Shown here one piece after another: positions 1 to 8,435 of a stretch of 64,000 nt of DNA. The DNA lies in assembly GCA_964572725.1 (NCBI GenBank), contig CAZNFW010000002.1:1-64000 (forward strand). Reading direction: 5' to 3'. Both the position numbers and the translations under genes were made by a program. The stretch is from Rosettibacter sp964572725. Its GTDB lineage: Bacteria; Bacteroidota; Ignavibacteria; Ignavibacteriales; Melioribacteraceae. Below the pieces are notes generated by a model, which searched no databases, was not told where the DNA came from, and saw nothing but the letters and a program-made list of their open reading frames with translations. Position 1 is the stretch's first letter; each line of letters opens with the position of its first letter.

Positions 1-1123
1 CACTTTGTCTTGAATCGTAGTCTGTAAAGTTTCTATAATATCTTAAATTCATATAACCGTTTGAAAAGACTCTTTTATAAGTAATGCCGGCTATATACTG
101 TGTCTGATTACTGCCGAGTATTCGGGCATTATCCTGCCGCTTTTCCTGTGTATCGTTAAAGAATTTAACTCTGTCAAATGCACCTATGTATAGAAAACTA
201 ATAGAGTTTGTATAGTCAAATTTGTAGTCATATTTAGCTAATAAATCATAATATTCTGGAACGAATGAAAAACCTGCAGCTTTGAAAATAAAATCTAAAT
301 AACTTCTTCTTGCTGATATTATGAATGATGAATTTTGGTTGAATAACGGACCTTCAAAATCAAAACCAAATAGTGTAGCAGACAGAGTTCCTTTAAAATT
401 ATAGTTTACATTATTGCCATCTCGAAGATTTATTTTCAATGTTGATGAAATTTTATCGCCGTAAAGCACAGGGAATCCTCCTGTTGAGAAAGAAACATCG
501 CGCACAAAATCTAAATTTATAAAGCTAATCGGTCCGCCAGTTGAACCCTGAGTTCCAAAGTGATTGATATTAGGAATTTCATAACCATCAACAACATATA
601 AGTTTTCCGATGGAGCTCCGCCTCTAACAACGAGGTCATTTCTGCCTGCATCTGCTTGAGCTATACCGGGTAAAACAGATAACGACCTTACTACATCTTC
701 AAACCCGCCTGGACTTCTTCTGATTTCTTCTTGTGTAAAGCCTCTCGTGCTTACAGGTTCAATAATATTCTTATCGAAATAGTCAGCTCTAACTACAACA
801 TCATTAATCTCAATTATTTCAGGTGCGAGTTCAAAATTTACTTGAACATTTTTTCCTGGTTTTACCATTACATCACTTTTAATAACGGGTTTATAACCGA
901 TTATTGAAGCTCTAACTTCGTAAATACCAACAGGCACATTCTTAATAATAAAATTTCCATCAAGGTCTGTTGATGCACCATAATTTGTTCCTACTATTAC
1001 AACATTAGAAAGTGGAAGGGGAAATAATGTATTTTTTTCTAAGACTCTACCCGAAATTGAACCTGTTATTTCCTGTGAAAATATGCTTGTTGCTGATATT
1101 AAAAATACAATTAATACTTTCAT
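1..1123 (-). CDS. TonB-dependent outer-membrane receptor, 5' part only (runs off the left edge)
   Basis: The reading frame is open from the ATG at 1123 down to base 1, so only the N-terminal ~374 residues are present. Residues 1-17 look like a signal peptide ending ...IFSQ. A carboxypeptidase-D-regulatory-like domain follows (about 18-105, with a TDLDGNF turn), then a TonB plug (about 115-235, with VVRGGAPSENLYVVDGYEI), then the first barrel strands. In this family the plug and barrel import large ligands (siderophores, glycans, vitamins) across the outer membrane using TonB energy; the substrate cannot be told from this part. The plug contains the typical LPGI and GAPSENL turns. No Shine-Dalgarno is seen, which is common in the Bacteroidota group. 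The remainder should lie to the left of the window. Confidence 0.9.
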   Translation of the reverse strand, partial: MKVLIVFLISATSIFSQEITGSISGRVLEKNTLFPLPLSNVVIVGTNYGASTDLDGNFIIKNVPVGIYEVRASIIGYKPVIKSDVMVKPGKNVQVNFELAPEIIEINDVVVRADYFDKNIIEPVSTRGFTQEEIRRSPGGFEDVVRSLSVLPGIAQADAGRNDLVVRGGAPSENLYVVDGYEIPNINHFGTQGSTGGPISFINLDFVRDVSFSTGGFPVLYGDKISSTLKINLRDGNNVNYNFKGTLSATLFGFDFEGPLFNQNSSFIISARRSYLDFIFKAAGFSFVPEYYDLLAKYDYKFDYTNSISFLYIGAFDRVKFFNDTQEKRQDNARILGSNQTQYIAGITYKRVFSNGYMNLRYYRNFTDYDSRQS

Positions 1124-1271
1124 AATCCATAAAATTTAATTTTTGTAAGTAACAACGCTCTGATAATAATCAAAGTTCATTGATTAATTAGGGGTTTGAT
1201 TTTAATATGTCAAATCCTACAGTTCTTTGTAGTTGACTTAAAAATTTAACTGCCTTTTACTCTTTTGGGGT

Positions 1272-1904
1272 TCAAAACAATAAATTCTTTTGCTTAATTA
1301 TCTCTTCTTCTAAATTTTTATAATCTGTATATTGTTTCATATACTTCAAGGAATTTTCATACTTATTTAAAAACTTTAATGCTTGAGTTCTGTCTTTCTT
1401 TCCAATTATGCTTATATAGCTAATATTAAAAAGTCTGTCTGCTGTTTTAACTAATTCAGCAACTCTGCTTGTAACTATGCTGTCATAATATTCACTGTCT
1501 GATTTTCCATCCTTTTTAGTTAAAAGATATACTTCATTTGATATCGTTTCACCAAATAGTTCTTTTATTGTGTCAATGTTAATATCAGTATCTTCTACAA
1601 TATCATGTAGATATGCTACTATTACGGCTCTTTCTAATTCTTCTTCTGATATTAATCCTTTATTAAACCATTCTTTACCTCTGATTTTTGTTAATTCTGC
1701 AACTGGTTTTAGATGAGTTTCAAAATAATCTTGATTATCATATAACTGACCCTTATGTTTTTTGCGTGCAAGTTCTTCAGCCAGCGCTGTTCTGTTTGTC
1801 CTTTTTGTAACCTCTGCATTTGATAACGATTTTACAGTTTTTAATTTTTCATTAAAATAATCTTTCAGTTTTTTGAAACTAAAGTATGAGTTTTTCATGC
1901 ACAA
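1272..1904 (-). CDS. Small stand-alone HD-domain hydrolase of the SpoT/Mesh1 type (predicted alarmone hydrolase)
   Basis: 210 residues. The HD signature is complete: H50 (KKHKGQ), H64, H100-D101 in YLHDIVEDT with E104/D105, and D156 in KTADRLFN. This matches the metal-binding H...HD...D set and the catalytic ED of SpoT/RelA hydrolase domains and of the animal/bacterial Mesh1 proteins. No synthetase, TGS or ACT domain follows, so it is a hydrolase-only protein; the family removes the 3'-pyrophosphate from (p)ppGpp, or the phosphate from NADPH in Mesh1. The spacing between H50 and H100 is longer than in Mesh1, so the exact substrate is open. It stands alone between a TonB receptor and a divergent secreted giant. 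The start was chosen as the first Met; Met3 is possible. Confidence 0.8.
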   Translation of the reverse strand: MCMKNSYFSFKKLKDYFNEKLKTVKSLSNAEVTKRTNRTALAEELARKKHKGQLYDNQDYFETHLKPVAELTKIRGKEWFNKGLISEEELERAVIVAYLHDIVEDTDINIDTIKELFGETISNEVYLLTKKDGKSDSEYYDSIVTSRVAELVKTADRLFNISYISIIGKKDRTQALKFLNKYENSLKYMKQYTDYKNLEEEIIKQKNLLF

Positions 1905-1944
1905 ACCCCAAATTTGTATTCAAAAATTGCACAGATTTTATCTT

Positions 1945-1952
1945 CAAATCTA
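1945..1952 (-). promoter_or_regulatory. Candidate -7 box (TAnnTTTG) for the HD hydrolase gene
   Basis: On the minus strand this reads TAGATTTG, matching the Bacteroidota sigma-A -7 consensus TAnnTTTG, 41 bases upstream of the start codon at 1904. No clear -33 TTTG is present, so this is weak by itself. It is listed because the same motif recurs before other genes in the window. Confidence 0.3.
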
Positions 1953-2184
1953 TTTAATTTTTTTATTTATCCTATAGTTAAAATCACATTTGAACCTCTG
2001 CCTTTAGCTTTTAAAAAAAATGTTATCCATTACATAAAATGATATCACTTTTATAAATCCTCTCATTATGAAACACTCTAAAATTTATTGGATGAAATTT
2101 TTATTCGTTTTTGGAGAAAATTCGCAGTTTTTTTGTGGCATTATGATTGTCAATAAGGGTAAAGCAATTTTTATAAATTTCATT

Positions 2185-2189
2185 GGAGG
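2185..2189 (+). promoter_or_regulatory. Shine-Dalgarno GGAGG that decides a GTG start
   Basis: GGAGG ends five bases before a GTG at 2195. The longest open frame would begin with a TTG at 2183, but that codon overlaps the Shine-Dalgarno itself, so initiation at 2195 is much more likely. The resulting N-terminus is also a cleaner signal peptide. Confidence 0.75.
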
Positions 2190-2194
2190 AAAAA

Positions 2195-5100
2195 GTGAAC
2201 AATCAGCCGAAACTGTTTTTTAGAATTTTAGTTTTGTTGTCTTTTATATCTGGAATTATTACTTATTCATTTGCTCAAAGTAAAGGACCAAAACAAGTTT
2301 CAAATTACACCAGCATTGCAAAAGTTTCGGGGACTGCTGAGGGGGTGTCAGTTTCTTACATGAATCCCTACACAAATCAAAGTGCAACTAACTTTGCAGG
2401 AACATTTAACGGAACATTGAATTCTAATTCCGTAAAATTCTACTGCATCGATTTACAACACACTTTAGTTTACAATCAAGATTATTGGGACGAAGATTTC
2501 ACACCATCGGAAATTACTTACATTCTTAATAATTACTATCCTTTCAAAAATAATTATTCAGGACAGTTATCGGACATTAATAAAGAAGCAGCTGCTATAC
2601 AGATGGCAATATGGCACTTTAGTGATGGTGTTAATCCTAATACAATTACGAACAATACTATTAAATCCAGAGCTTTAGCAATTATTGCAAACGCAAATGC
2701 TAATCACAATAATCAGGCACCTTTACAAACTTTATTAATTATTCCATCAGCACAAAGTTTACTGCAAAACACCCCAGCAAATTTTGATATTTATGCATAC
2801 GACATTAATGGCAATCCTGTACAGGGTGTAAATTTACAAATTAGTGCTTCACTTGGAACATTAAGTACAAATTCAGGGACTACAGATAATAATGGTCATT
2901 TCGGACCAGTTGCACTTACTCATAATGGAATAGGTACTTCTACGGTTAGTGTTCGTGCACAGGTAGTAATTCCACAAGGGACAAGATATGTACACAAAAC
3001 AAAACCAAATGAAAAACAAAATTTAGTTTTAGCAACACCATCTTTTGATACAAAAGAAGAAACAGCAACAGTTGAATGGTATGCTCCTAGCGAATGTGAT
3101 TTAAGAGGATACATTACATTTACACAGGGCGGTTGGGGAAGTCCATCAAATAGTGTCCCGGGTAAAATAAGAGACTTATATTTTAATTCTGTCTTCCCGG
3201 GTGGAATGACTGTTGGTGATAATTATAAAATTACTTTTACATCTGCAACAGCCGTAAAAAATTATTTGCCTGATGGTGGTCCTTTAACAGTACTTACGCA
3301 AAACTACACAAACCCAACCAACAGCATAAGTGTATTGGCTGGTCAAATTACTGCTCTCAAATTAAATTTATTTTATAATGCTGCCGGACATCTTGGAAGC
3401 AATCCAACCCCTTTGGGTGATTTAGTAATTGTAAGCGGTCCATTTGCAGGATATACAGTAAATCAATTTTTATCTTTCGCAGAACAGGTTTTAGGCGGCG
3501 GCAGCTTAAATGGCTTTACACTTTCTCAAATTAATGATGCAGCTACTTCAATAAATGAAAATTTTGATAATGGAACTGTTGATAAAGGTTATTTAACATG
3601 TCTGCAAAATGCTTCTATTGGAGATAAAGTTTGGGAAGATTTAAATAAAAATGGAATTCAAGATAATAATGAACAGGGTTTGTCAAATGTTACAGTTAAA
3701 TTATATGATTGTAATAATAATTTAATATCTACAACAACGACAGATTCACAGGGTAATTATTTGTTTACAAATTTAGTTCCAGGTGATTATTATATTCAAT
3801 TCATTCCACCACAAGGATATATCTTTACAACACAGGATGCAGGAAGCAATGATGTCATTGATTCAGATGCGAATATTAATACTGGAAAATCAATTTGTAC
3901 AACTTTAACATCTGGAGAAAATGATTTAAGCTGGGATGCAGGTTTATACAAAGAAACTGTATGCACAAATAAGATTGGAAATTTTGTATGGCACGATAAA
4001 AATGTAAACGGAATTCAAGATTCGAACGAACCGGGAATTAGCGGGGTAGTTGTTGAGTTATGGCAGAATAATCAATTAATTGCATTAGATACTACAGATT
4101 CAAATGGTTATTATGAATTTAGTAATTTGTTAAACGGCTCTTATTCAATAAAATTAGCTTCTTCTAATTTTACTGCTGGAGGAGTTTTAGAAAGTACCAC
4201 AAAAACCAAATGGTATGCAACAAAGAAAAATCAAGGGAATGATGACAGCAAAGACAGCGATGCAAATATTAACGAATCTGTTACAATAACGCTTAACTGT
4301 GCTGATAATTTAACAATAGATTTTGGTTTTTATAAAACTTGCGTAAGTGTAACAAAAACTGCAGATAAACAAACTGCTAAACCGGGTGATGTAATAACAT
4401 ATACATTTACTGTTGAAAATTGCGGCGATATTACATTAAGCGGCGGTGTTGATTTTTATGATGCTTTAATTAATCCAAATGGAGATCATAAGATTAAAAA
4501 CATAACTCCAGTTTTACCGGGTGAAACAAAATCATTTACAAAGACTTACACAGTAACAAATAACGATTGTGGTGAACTAATTAACACTGTAAGAGCAGTT
4601 GGACATCCAATTGATGGTTCGCCAGTTGTTGAAGACGAAGCATTTGTAACTGTAAATATTGAATGTGAATTATCCTGTGTTACAGATTGGACTGCAGTAT
4701 TAGGACCAGACTCAGCAATTTGTGAATATGAACCAAAACAAATTACAATTACTGGAAGTGTGCATTTAACACCTAATCCGAGCAAAGCTTATTTGCAATT
4801 ATCCTGGAGAATTGTTCATCCAAATGATGGAAGTGTGGATAATTCAACTCATTATCAAACAATATTAATAACAAAAGACACAACATTTACAATTACTGCT
4901 CAATGGCCCGGTATTCGTCCACAAGATCAGATTGTTGAAATTCACTACGGTGTAAACGTACTTGATTGCAATGGGAACCCAATTAAAAATGGAATAGGAA
5001 GAGATTTGTACTGGTATCCATGGGTTTGTCCGCCTCCTCAAGAAGAACCAGCTGAAGTTAGAATTGAAAAGTCTGTTGATAATCAAAATCCACAGTGCAG

Positions 5101-7351
5101 TGAACAGGTTACATTTACAATAAAAGTTACAAATGAAGGTCCAAACAAAGCTAAAGGTATTCAAGTTACAGATATGTTACCCCAAGGTTTAATATTTAAT
5201 TCCAGTTCCACTTCACAGGGGGTATATGATTCAAATACGGGAATCTGGATCGTCGGTGATTTGGATTCCCAAGCATTTGCTACTCTTACAATCAACGCTG
5301 CTGTTGATTGCAATCAACTTAACAATGCAATCTTTGATTTAGGACCTGCAGAAGATTATAACTTGTTTGTAATTTATGATGTAAATCAGCCTTCGTCTGA
5401 TACTCAAGGAAAAGTTGCAGTTGGAAGAGATGCATTCTTTGCAAACTACAGCATTGGTGACCAATTACCTCCTAACAGCGGTGATGTTTTAATTGTAGGT
5501 AGAGATTTAATATTCATAAGCGGTCATGTAAATGGCAATGTTGTTTATGGTAATTCTACCAATCTTCCTCAACCTTCTGTAAGTATTAATGGCACATTGC
5601 GTCAGGATAACCCAATTAACTTTGCAGCAGCAAAAACTTATCTTGAAAATCTTTCTACCTCACTTTCTAATTACACTGTAAATGGAACTGTTGATTTTCA
5701 ATACGGAGGATTAACTCTAACTGGTACAGACCCGTTCTTAAATGTTTTCAAAGTAAATGGTTCTGATTTGTCTTCTGCAAATAATGTAATAATTAATGCT
5801 CCAAACGGATCAGTTGTTCTTGTAAATATTGATGGTACAACTGTAAGCTGGACCGGAGGTTTAACTGTAAACGGCACAAGTATTACAAATGTTCTTTACA
5901 ATTTCTATGAAGCAAATCAATTAACAATACAGGGAATTGATATTAGAGGTTCTCTGCTTGCACCATTTGCAGATGTAAATTTTGTAAGTGGCGTTATTAA
6001 TGGTCAAATGATTTGCAAGTCTTTAACCGGTATGGGCCAAATGAACCTTGCTCAGTTTATTGGAAATATTCCATTTGAAAAAGAAATTACAAATATTGCA
6101 ACAATAACTTCAGTTATATCTGTTGACCCAAATCCAGATAATAATACTGCAAGCGCAACTATAACAGTTTCAAATGTTGATGAAAGCAATAACAATAATG
6201 GTTCAGATAATCAAAATAGCTGGCAATACGTTAATGGATTCTCCAATGGCGAAATAGTTTATGCAATGGCTTATGATGAATCTGGCAATATTTATGCTGG
6301 AACATGGGGAGGAAATATTTATAAATCGAGCAATGGTGGTCAAACATGGTTAAAGATTAACAGCAACATGAATGTTGGATTTATCTGGGCTTTGAATATT
6401 CATAATGGATTTATCTTTGCTGCAACAGAAAAAGGTGTTTATAAATATGATGGCTCTTCATGGTCTTTAACTTCACTTTCAAATATAGATGTACATGCAC
6501 TTGCTTCTGACAACAATACAATCTATGCAGGTACATGGGGAAATGGTGTTTATATGTCAACAGATTACGGCAGCAGCTGGAATGAAATAAATACAGGACT
6601 TGATTATAACCTGGCTATTAATTCACTTACAATTCATTCAGGAAAATTATTTGCTGCAAGTTTTGGCGGCGGAGTATTCAAATACGAAAATTCCAGCTGG
6701 ATAAAATTAAATGTTGGATACGATTTTGTTTGGACAATTTCTTCATCATCAAGCAGTCTTTTCGCTGGAACTTATGGTGATGGTCTTTATCGTTCAGATG
6801 ATAATGGTTCAACTTGGTCAAAAGTTACTGGATTAAATGCACCGTTCATTTATTCAATCGCAGTTAATCTTAGCAATAAAATTTATGTTGCTTCGTGGAC
6901 AAGCGGCGTATTTGAATCAACTGATAATGGCAGCACTTGGAATTCTATTGGAATGGGAGGATTCGGAGTAAGTGCATTAATAGTTTCAAAGAATTCTGAC
7001 AATGTTTATGCTGGAACTAAAGAAGGGAAAATTTATATAAGCAAAAGAGTTGCTGGTGTAACTTCTGTTGAATCAGAAGAAATTCCGACTAAATTCGAAT
7101 TATACCAGAATTATCCAAATCCATTCAATCCAGTAACAACAATTAAATTTGCAGTTCCAGAAAAAGGAAGATACACTTTGAAAGTATACGATATACTTGG
7201 GCAGGAAGTTGCAACTCTCTTCGATGAAGAAATGAATGCAGGAATTCAAAAGATTACATTTAATGGAAGTAATTTATCATCAGGAATTTATATCTATCGA
7301 TTGGTTGGAAACAAAGTAAACATCAGCAAGAAGATGATATTGATGAAGTAA
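2195..7351 (+). CDS. Giant modular secreted protein: thioester-type N-terminal domain, SdrD-B repeats, DUF11, choice-of-anchor A, beta-propeller, T9SS sorting tail
   Basis: 1718 residues from the GTG at 2195. In order: signal peptide (1-27, ...SFA|QS); a TQXA/thioester-like domain with C84 in FYCIDLQH and Q136 in AIQMAIW, the Cys-Gln pair that forms an internal thioester in such adhesins; an invasin-like Ig domain (~185-285); an uncharacterised segment; two SdrD-B domains (~472-585, ~590-712, each with GNYLF/GYYEF-type turns); a DUF11 domain (~716-815); a second DUF11 domain (~953-1330) interrupted by a choice-of-anchor A domain (~1045-1295, from DLGPAEDYNLF); a BNR/sortilin-like propeller with repeated SxNGGxTW or SxDxGxTW loops (~1340-1625); and a type IX sorting domain (1631-1718, NYPNPFNPVTTI, ending KKMILMK). 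Exported by Sec, then T9SS, to the cell surface. An adhesive role is inference from the thioester pair and stalk-like repeats. It stands alone and is followed by a strong terminator. Confidence 0.9.
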   Translation: MNNQPKLFFRILVLLSFISGIITYSFAQSKGPKQVSNYTSIAKVSGTAEGVSVSYMNPYTNQSATNFAGTFNGTLNSNSVKFYCIDLQHTLVYNQDYWDEDFTPSEITYILNNYYPFKNNYSGQLSDINKEAAAIQMAIWHFSDGVNPNTITNNTIKSRALAIIANANANHNNQAPLQTLLIIPSAQSLLQNTPANFDIYAYDINGNPVQGVNLQISASLGTLSTNSGTTDNNGHFGPVALTHNGIGTSTVSVRAQVVIPQGTRYVHKTKPNEKQNLVLATPSFDTKEETATVEWYAPSECDLRGYITFTQGGWGSPSNSVPGKIRDLYFNSVFPGGMTVGDNYKITFTSATAVKNYLPDGGPLTVLTQNYTNPTNSISVLAGQITALKLNLFYNAAGHLGSNPTPLGDLVIVSGPFAGYTVNQFLSFAEQVLGGGSLNGFTLSQINDAATSINENFDNGTVDKGYLTCLQNASIGDKVWEDLNKNGIQDNNEQGLSNVTVKLYDCNNNLISTTTTDSQGNYLFTNLVPGDYYIQFIPPQGYIFTTQDAGSNDVIDSDANINTGKSICTTLTSGENDLSWDAGLYKETVCTNKIGNFVWHDKNVNGIQDSNEPGISGVVVELWQNNQLIALDTTDSNGYYEFSNLLNGSYSIKLASSNFTAGGVLESTTKTKWYATKKNQGNDDSKDSDANINESVTITLNCADNLTIDFGFYKTCVSVTKTADKQTAKPGDVITYTFTVENCGDITLSGGVDFYDALINPNGDHKIKNITPVLPGETKSFTKTYTVTNNDCGELINTVRAVGHPIDGSPVVEDEAFVTVNIECELSCVTDWTAVLGPDSAICEYEPKQITITGSVHLTPNPSKAYLQLSWRIVHPNDGSVDNSTHYQTILITKDTTFTITAQWPGIRPQDQIVEIHYGVNVLDCNGNPIKNGIGRDLYWYPWVCPPPQEEPAEVRIEKSVDNQNPQCSEQVTFTIKVTNEGPNKAKGIQVTDMLPQGLIFNSSSTSQGVYDSNTGIWIVGDLDSQAFATLTINAAVDCNQLNNAIFDLGPAEDYNLFVIYDVNQPSSDTQGKVAVGRDAFFANYSIGDQLPPNSGDVLIVGRDLIFISGHVNGNVVYGNSTNLPQPSVSINGTLRQDNPINFAAAKTYLENLSTSLSNYTVNGTVDFQYGGLTLTGTDPFLNVFKVNGSDLSSANNVIINAPNGSVVLVNIDGTTVSWTGGLTVNGTSITNVLYNFYEANQLTIQGIDIRGSLLAPFADVNFVSGVINGQMICKSLTGMGQMNLAQFIGNIPFEKEITNIATITSVISVDPNPDNNTASATITVSNVDESNNNNGSDNQNSWQYVNGFSNGEIVYAMAYDESGNIYAGTWGGNIYKSSNGGQTWLKINSNMNVGFIWALNIHNGFIFAATEKGVYKYDGSSWSLTSLSNIDVHALASDNNTIYAGTWGNGVYMSTDYGSSWNEINTGLDYNLAINSLTIHSGKLFAASFGGGVFKYENSSWIKLNVGYDFVWTISSSSSSLFAGTYGDGLYRSDDNGSTWSKVTGLNAPFIYSIAVNLSNKIYVASWTSGVFESTDNGSTWNSIGMGGFGVSALIVSKNSDNVYAGTKEGKIYISKRVAGVTSVESEEIPTKFELYQNYPNPFNPVTTIKFAVPEKGRYTLKVYDILGQEVATLFDEEMNAGIQKITFNGSNLSSGIYIYRLVGNKVNISKKMILMK

Positions 7352-7377
7352 TCAAGCTAATTACAAATTAGCTCCAG

Positions 7378-7417
7378 AATCCCGGCAGTGAGCAAAACTT
7401 TCTGCCGGGATTTTTTT
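7378..7417 (+). terminator. Rho-independent terminator of the giant secreted-protein gene
   Basis: A perfect 11-bp stem (AATCCCGGCAG paired with CTGCCGGGATT), a 13-base loop and a following run of T. It begins 27 bases after the stop codon at 7351. Confidence 0.9.
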
Positions 7418-7451
7418 GCCACGGATTACACAAATCATCACGAAAAAATTT

Positions 7452-7573
7452 GTAACCCGAAACGAAATTTGGTGAAAACTGTAGCTCGAGATTCATCTCG
7501 AGAACATTATTTAAGTCACTAATTACACGAATTATCACGAATAAAAAACTGTAACTCGAGATTTATCTTGAGA
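7452..7573 (+). repeat. GTAAC-headed palindromic (REP-like) elements, three direct copies
   Basis: Copies at 7452-7472 (degenerate), 7481-7503 and 7551-7573. Pattern: GTAACTCGA, about eight bases, TCGAGA, so each can fold into a short CTCGA/TCGAG hairpin behind a fixed GTAAC or GTAGC head. The same family recurs at 7926, 17.7-17.9 kb and 21.0 kb. Confidence 0.7.
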
Positions 7574-7644
7574 CTATAACAAGAAATGAAATTTCAATAA
7601 TATTATAACTCAAAGTATTCCGTTAAAAACAAGTAATTAAAAAA

Positions 7645-7906
7645 GTCATACTGAGCGAAGCGAAGTATCTCAAAAAATAAATTGGTCAATGTAAATCAAG
7701 ATTAGTCTTAACTAATATTTTTTAGAATACAGATGACGCAGATTGAATAGATTTTCACAGATTTTGAAGTTGAATAGTTACTTTTTAGACAGTCCCAGCC
7801 AGGTTTTAAGCCACTAATTACATGAAATTTCACGAATAAAATTTGCAACACAAAACTCAGTATCGTTAAAAAATATGACTTATTGAGCAGAGTGATTTAT
7901 CTCAAG
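7645..7906. repeat. Two copies of the CTGAGCGAAGCGAAG-type palindromic repeat
   Basis: A good copy at 7645-7671 (GTCATA + CTGAGCGAAGCGAAG + TATCTC) and a decayed one at 7876-7906 (TTGAGCAGAGTGA followed by TATCTCAAGA). I recognise this motif as a common intergenic repeat of Bacteroidota, Ignavibacteria and other phyla. It can fold on AGCGAAGCGA. No gene overlaps it. Confidence 0.55.
7729..7767. repeat. Single copy of an ACGCAGATT...TTTCACAGATTT repeat
   Basis: The unit AGATGACGCAGATTGAA...GATTTTCACAGATTT has an internal near-repeat of CAGATT. It resembles another widespread intergenic repeat that I have seen beside the CACGAA family. This is recognition by memory, not by search. Confidence 0.4.
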
Positions 7907-7925
7907 ATTAGCAGCCGCAGGTAAA

Positions 7926-7947
7926 GTAATTTGAGATTTATCTCGAT
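7926..7947 (+). repeat. GTAA-headed palindromic element, degenerate copy
   Basis: Reads GTAATTTGAG then ATTTATCTCGAT. It matches the GTAAC element family with one arm partly decayed. It lies in the same gene-free stretch as the other repeats. Confidence 0.45.
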
Positions 7948-7989
7948 TAGTAAGCAGAACTCAGAACTAAGTAAAAAATTTTCTGATAT

Positions 7990-8037
7990 AAAAAAATCTA
8001 ACACTTAGCTAAGCCTTGCTAAAAGAGTGTGATTTTT
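7990..8037 (-). terminator. Terminator for the 88-residue minus-strand gene
   Basis: On the minus strand, immediately after the stop at 8042, a hairpin forms from CACT...TTAGC paired with GCTAA-GTG, with flanking AAATC/GATTT. It is followed by a run of seven T. Imperfect stem with a bulge. Confidence 0.5.
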
Positions 8038-8041
8038 CCTA

Positions 8042-8308
8042 CTATGAATTTAATGATTTTATTGAACTGTTAATTTTTTCTATTAACTCTTCTCTTGTAA
8101 TATTTTCGAATTTAATTTTTGCTGTCTTTATAAATACTTCAGGCGGGTCTCCCTCACCTTTCATATAGCGATATAAATTAAATCCTAATCTGTATCTTTC
8201 ATTCATTATTGGTATGTATTCTTTTAATGATTCAGCAATATTATAACATTTCTTTTCAAGTGAATCTTCCGGGAAAAGTTTTGTTGCTGGCGGCGGTAAA
8301 GTTGTCAT
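8042..8308 (-). CDS. Small hypothetical protein, 88 residues
   Basis: No family recognised. The protein has a proline-rich N-terminus (TTLPPPATKLFP), a helical middle (KKCYNIAESLKEYI...NERYRLGFNLYRYMKGEG) and a basic helical C-terminus. It has no signal peptide and no membrane segment, so it is probably cytoplasmic. Its composition (Glu/Lys/Ile rich with aromatic residues) is that of a real protein rather than a shadow frame, and a terminator-like hairpin lies just after its stop. It is divergent from the GT9 gene, with 94-127 bases between them depending on which start that gene uses. Only a weak Shine-Dalgarno (GAGA) precedes the ATG. Confidence 0.6.
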   Translation of the reverse strand: MTTLPPPATKLFPEDSLEKKCYNIAESLKEYIPIMNERYRLGFNLYRYMKGEGDPPEVFIKTAKIKFENITREELIEKINSSIKSLNS

Positions 8309-8435
8309 TTCTCAATCTCATTATTTTTTCTTGCGAAAAATAATTAAGAATGAATTTACTTCCAACTATAACTTTGAATGCTGATATTTATTTGTCTAAT
8401 TTTTGGTTCGAAATTATTTATTATTTAAAGAACAC

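Larger units (their letters stand above)
7418..7844. repeat. Three copies of a ~33-bp interspersed repeat (core TTACACGAA...TCACGAA)
   Basis: Copies at 7418-7451, 7515-7546 and 7810-7844 share the pattern CACTAATTACACGAA, a few variable bases, then TTCACGAATAAA or ATCACGAATAAA. The first copy abuts the terminator. They lie in a ~690-bp stretch (7352-8041) with no credible gene. Very similar 'CACGAATTACACGAA' repeats are familiar to me from intergenic DNA of many environmental bacteria. No transposase or direct-repeat boundary is visible. Confidence 0.7.

Noticed and set aside
2183..2194. TTG at 2183 as start of the giant protein
   Set aside because: The codon overlaps GGAGG; the GTG at 2195 has correct spacing.
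2068..2223. 51-residue open frame on the plus strand upstream of the giant protein
   Set aside because: No ribosome binding site, composition of random AT-rich sequence, and its end overlaps the real gene's Shine-Dalgarno and start.
7418..7947. CRISPR array in the repeat-rich intergenic stretch
   Set aside because: Repeats belong to different families, are unevenly spaced, and no cas gene is nearby.
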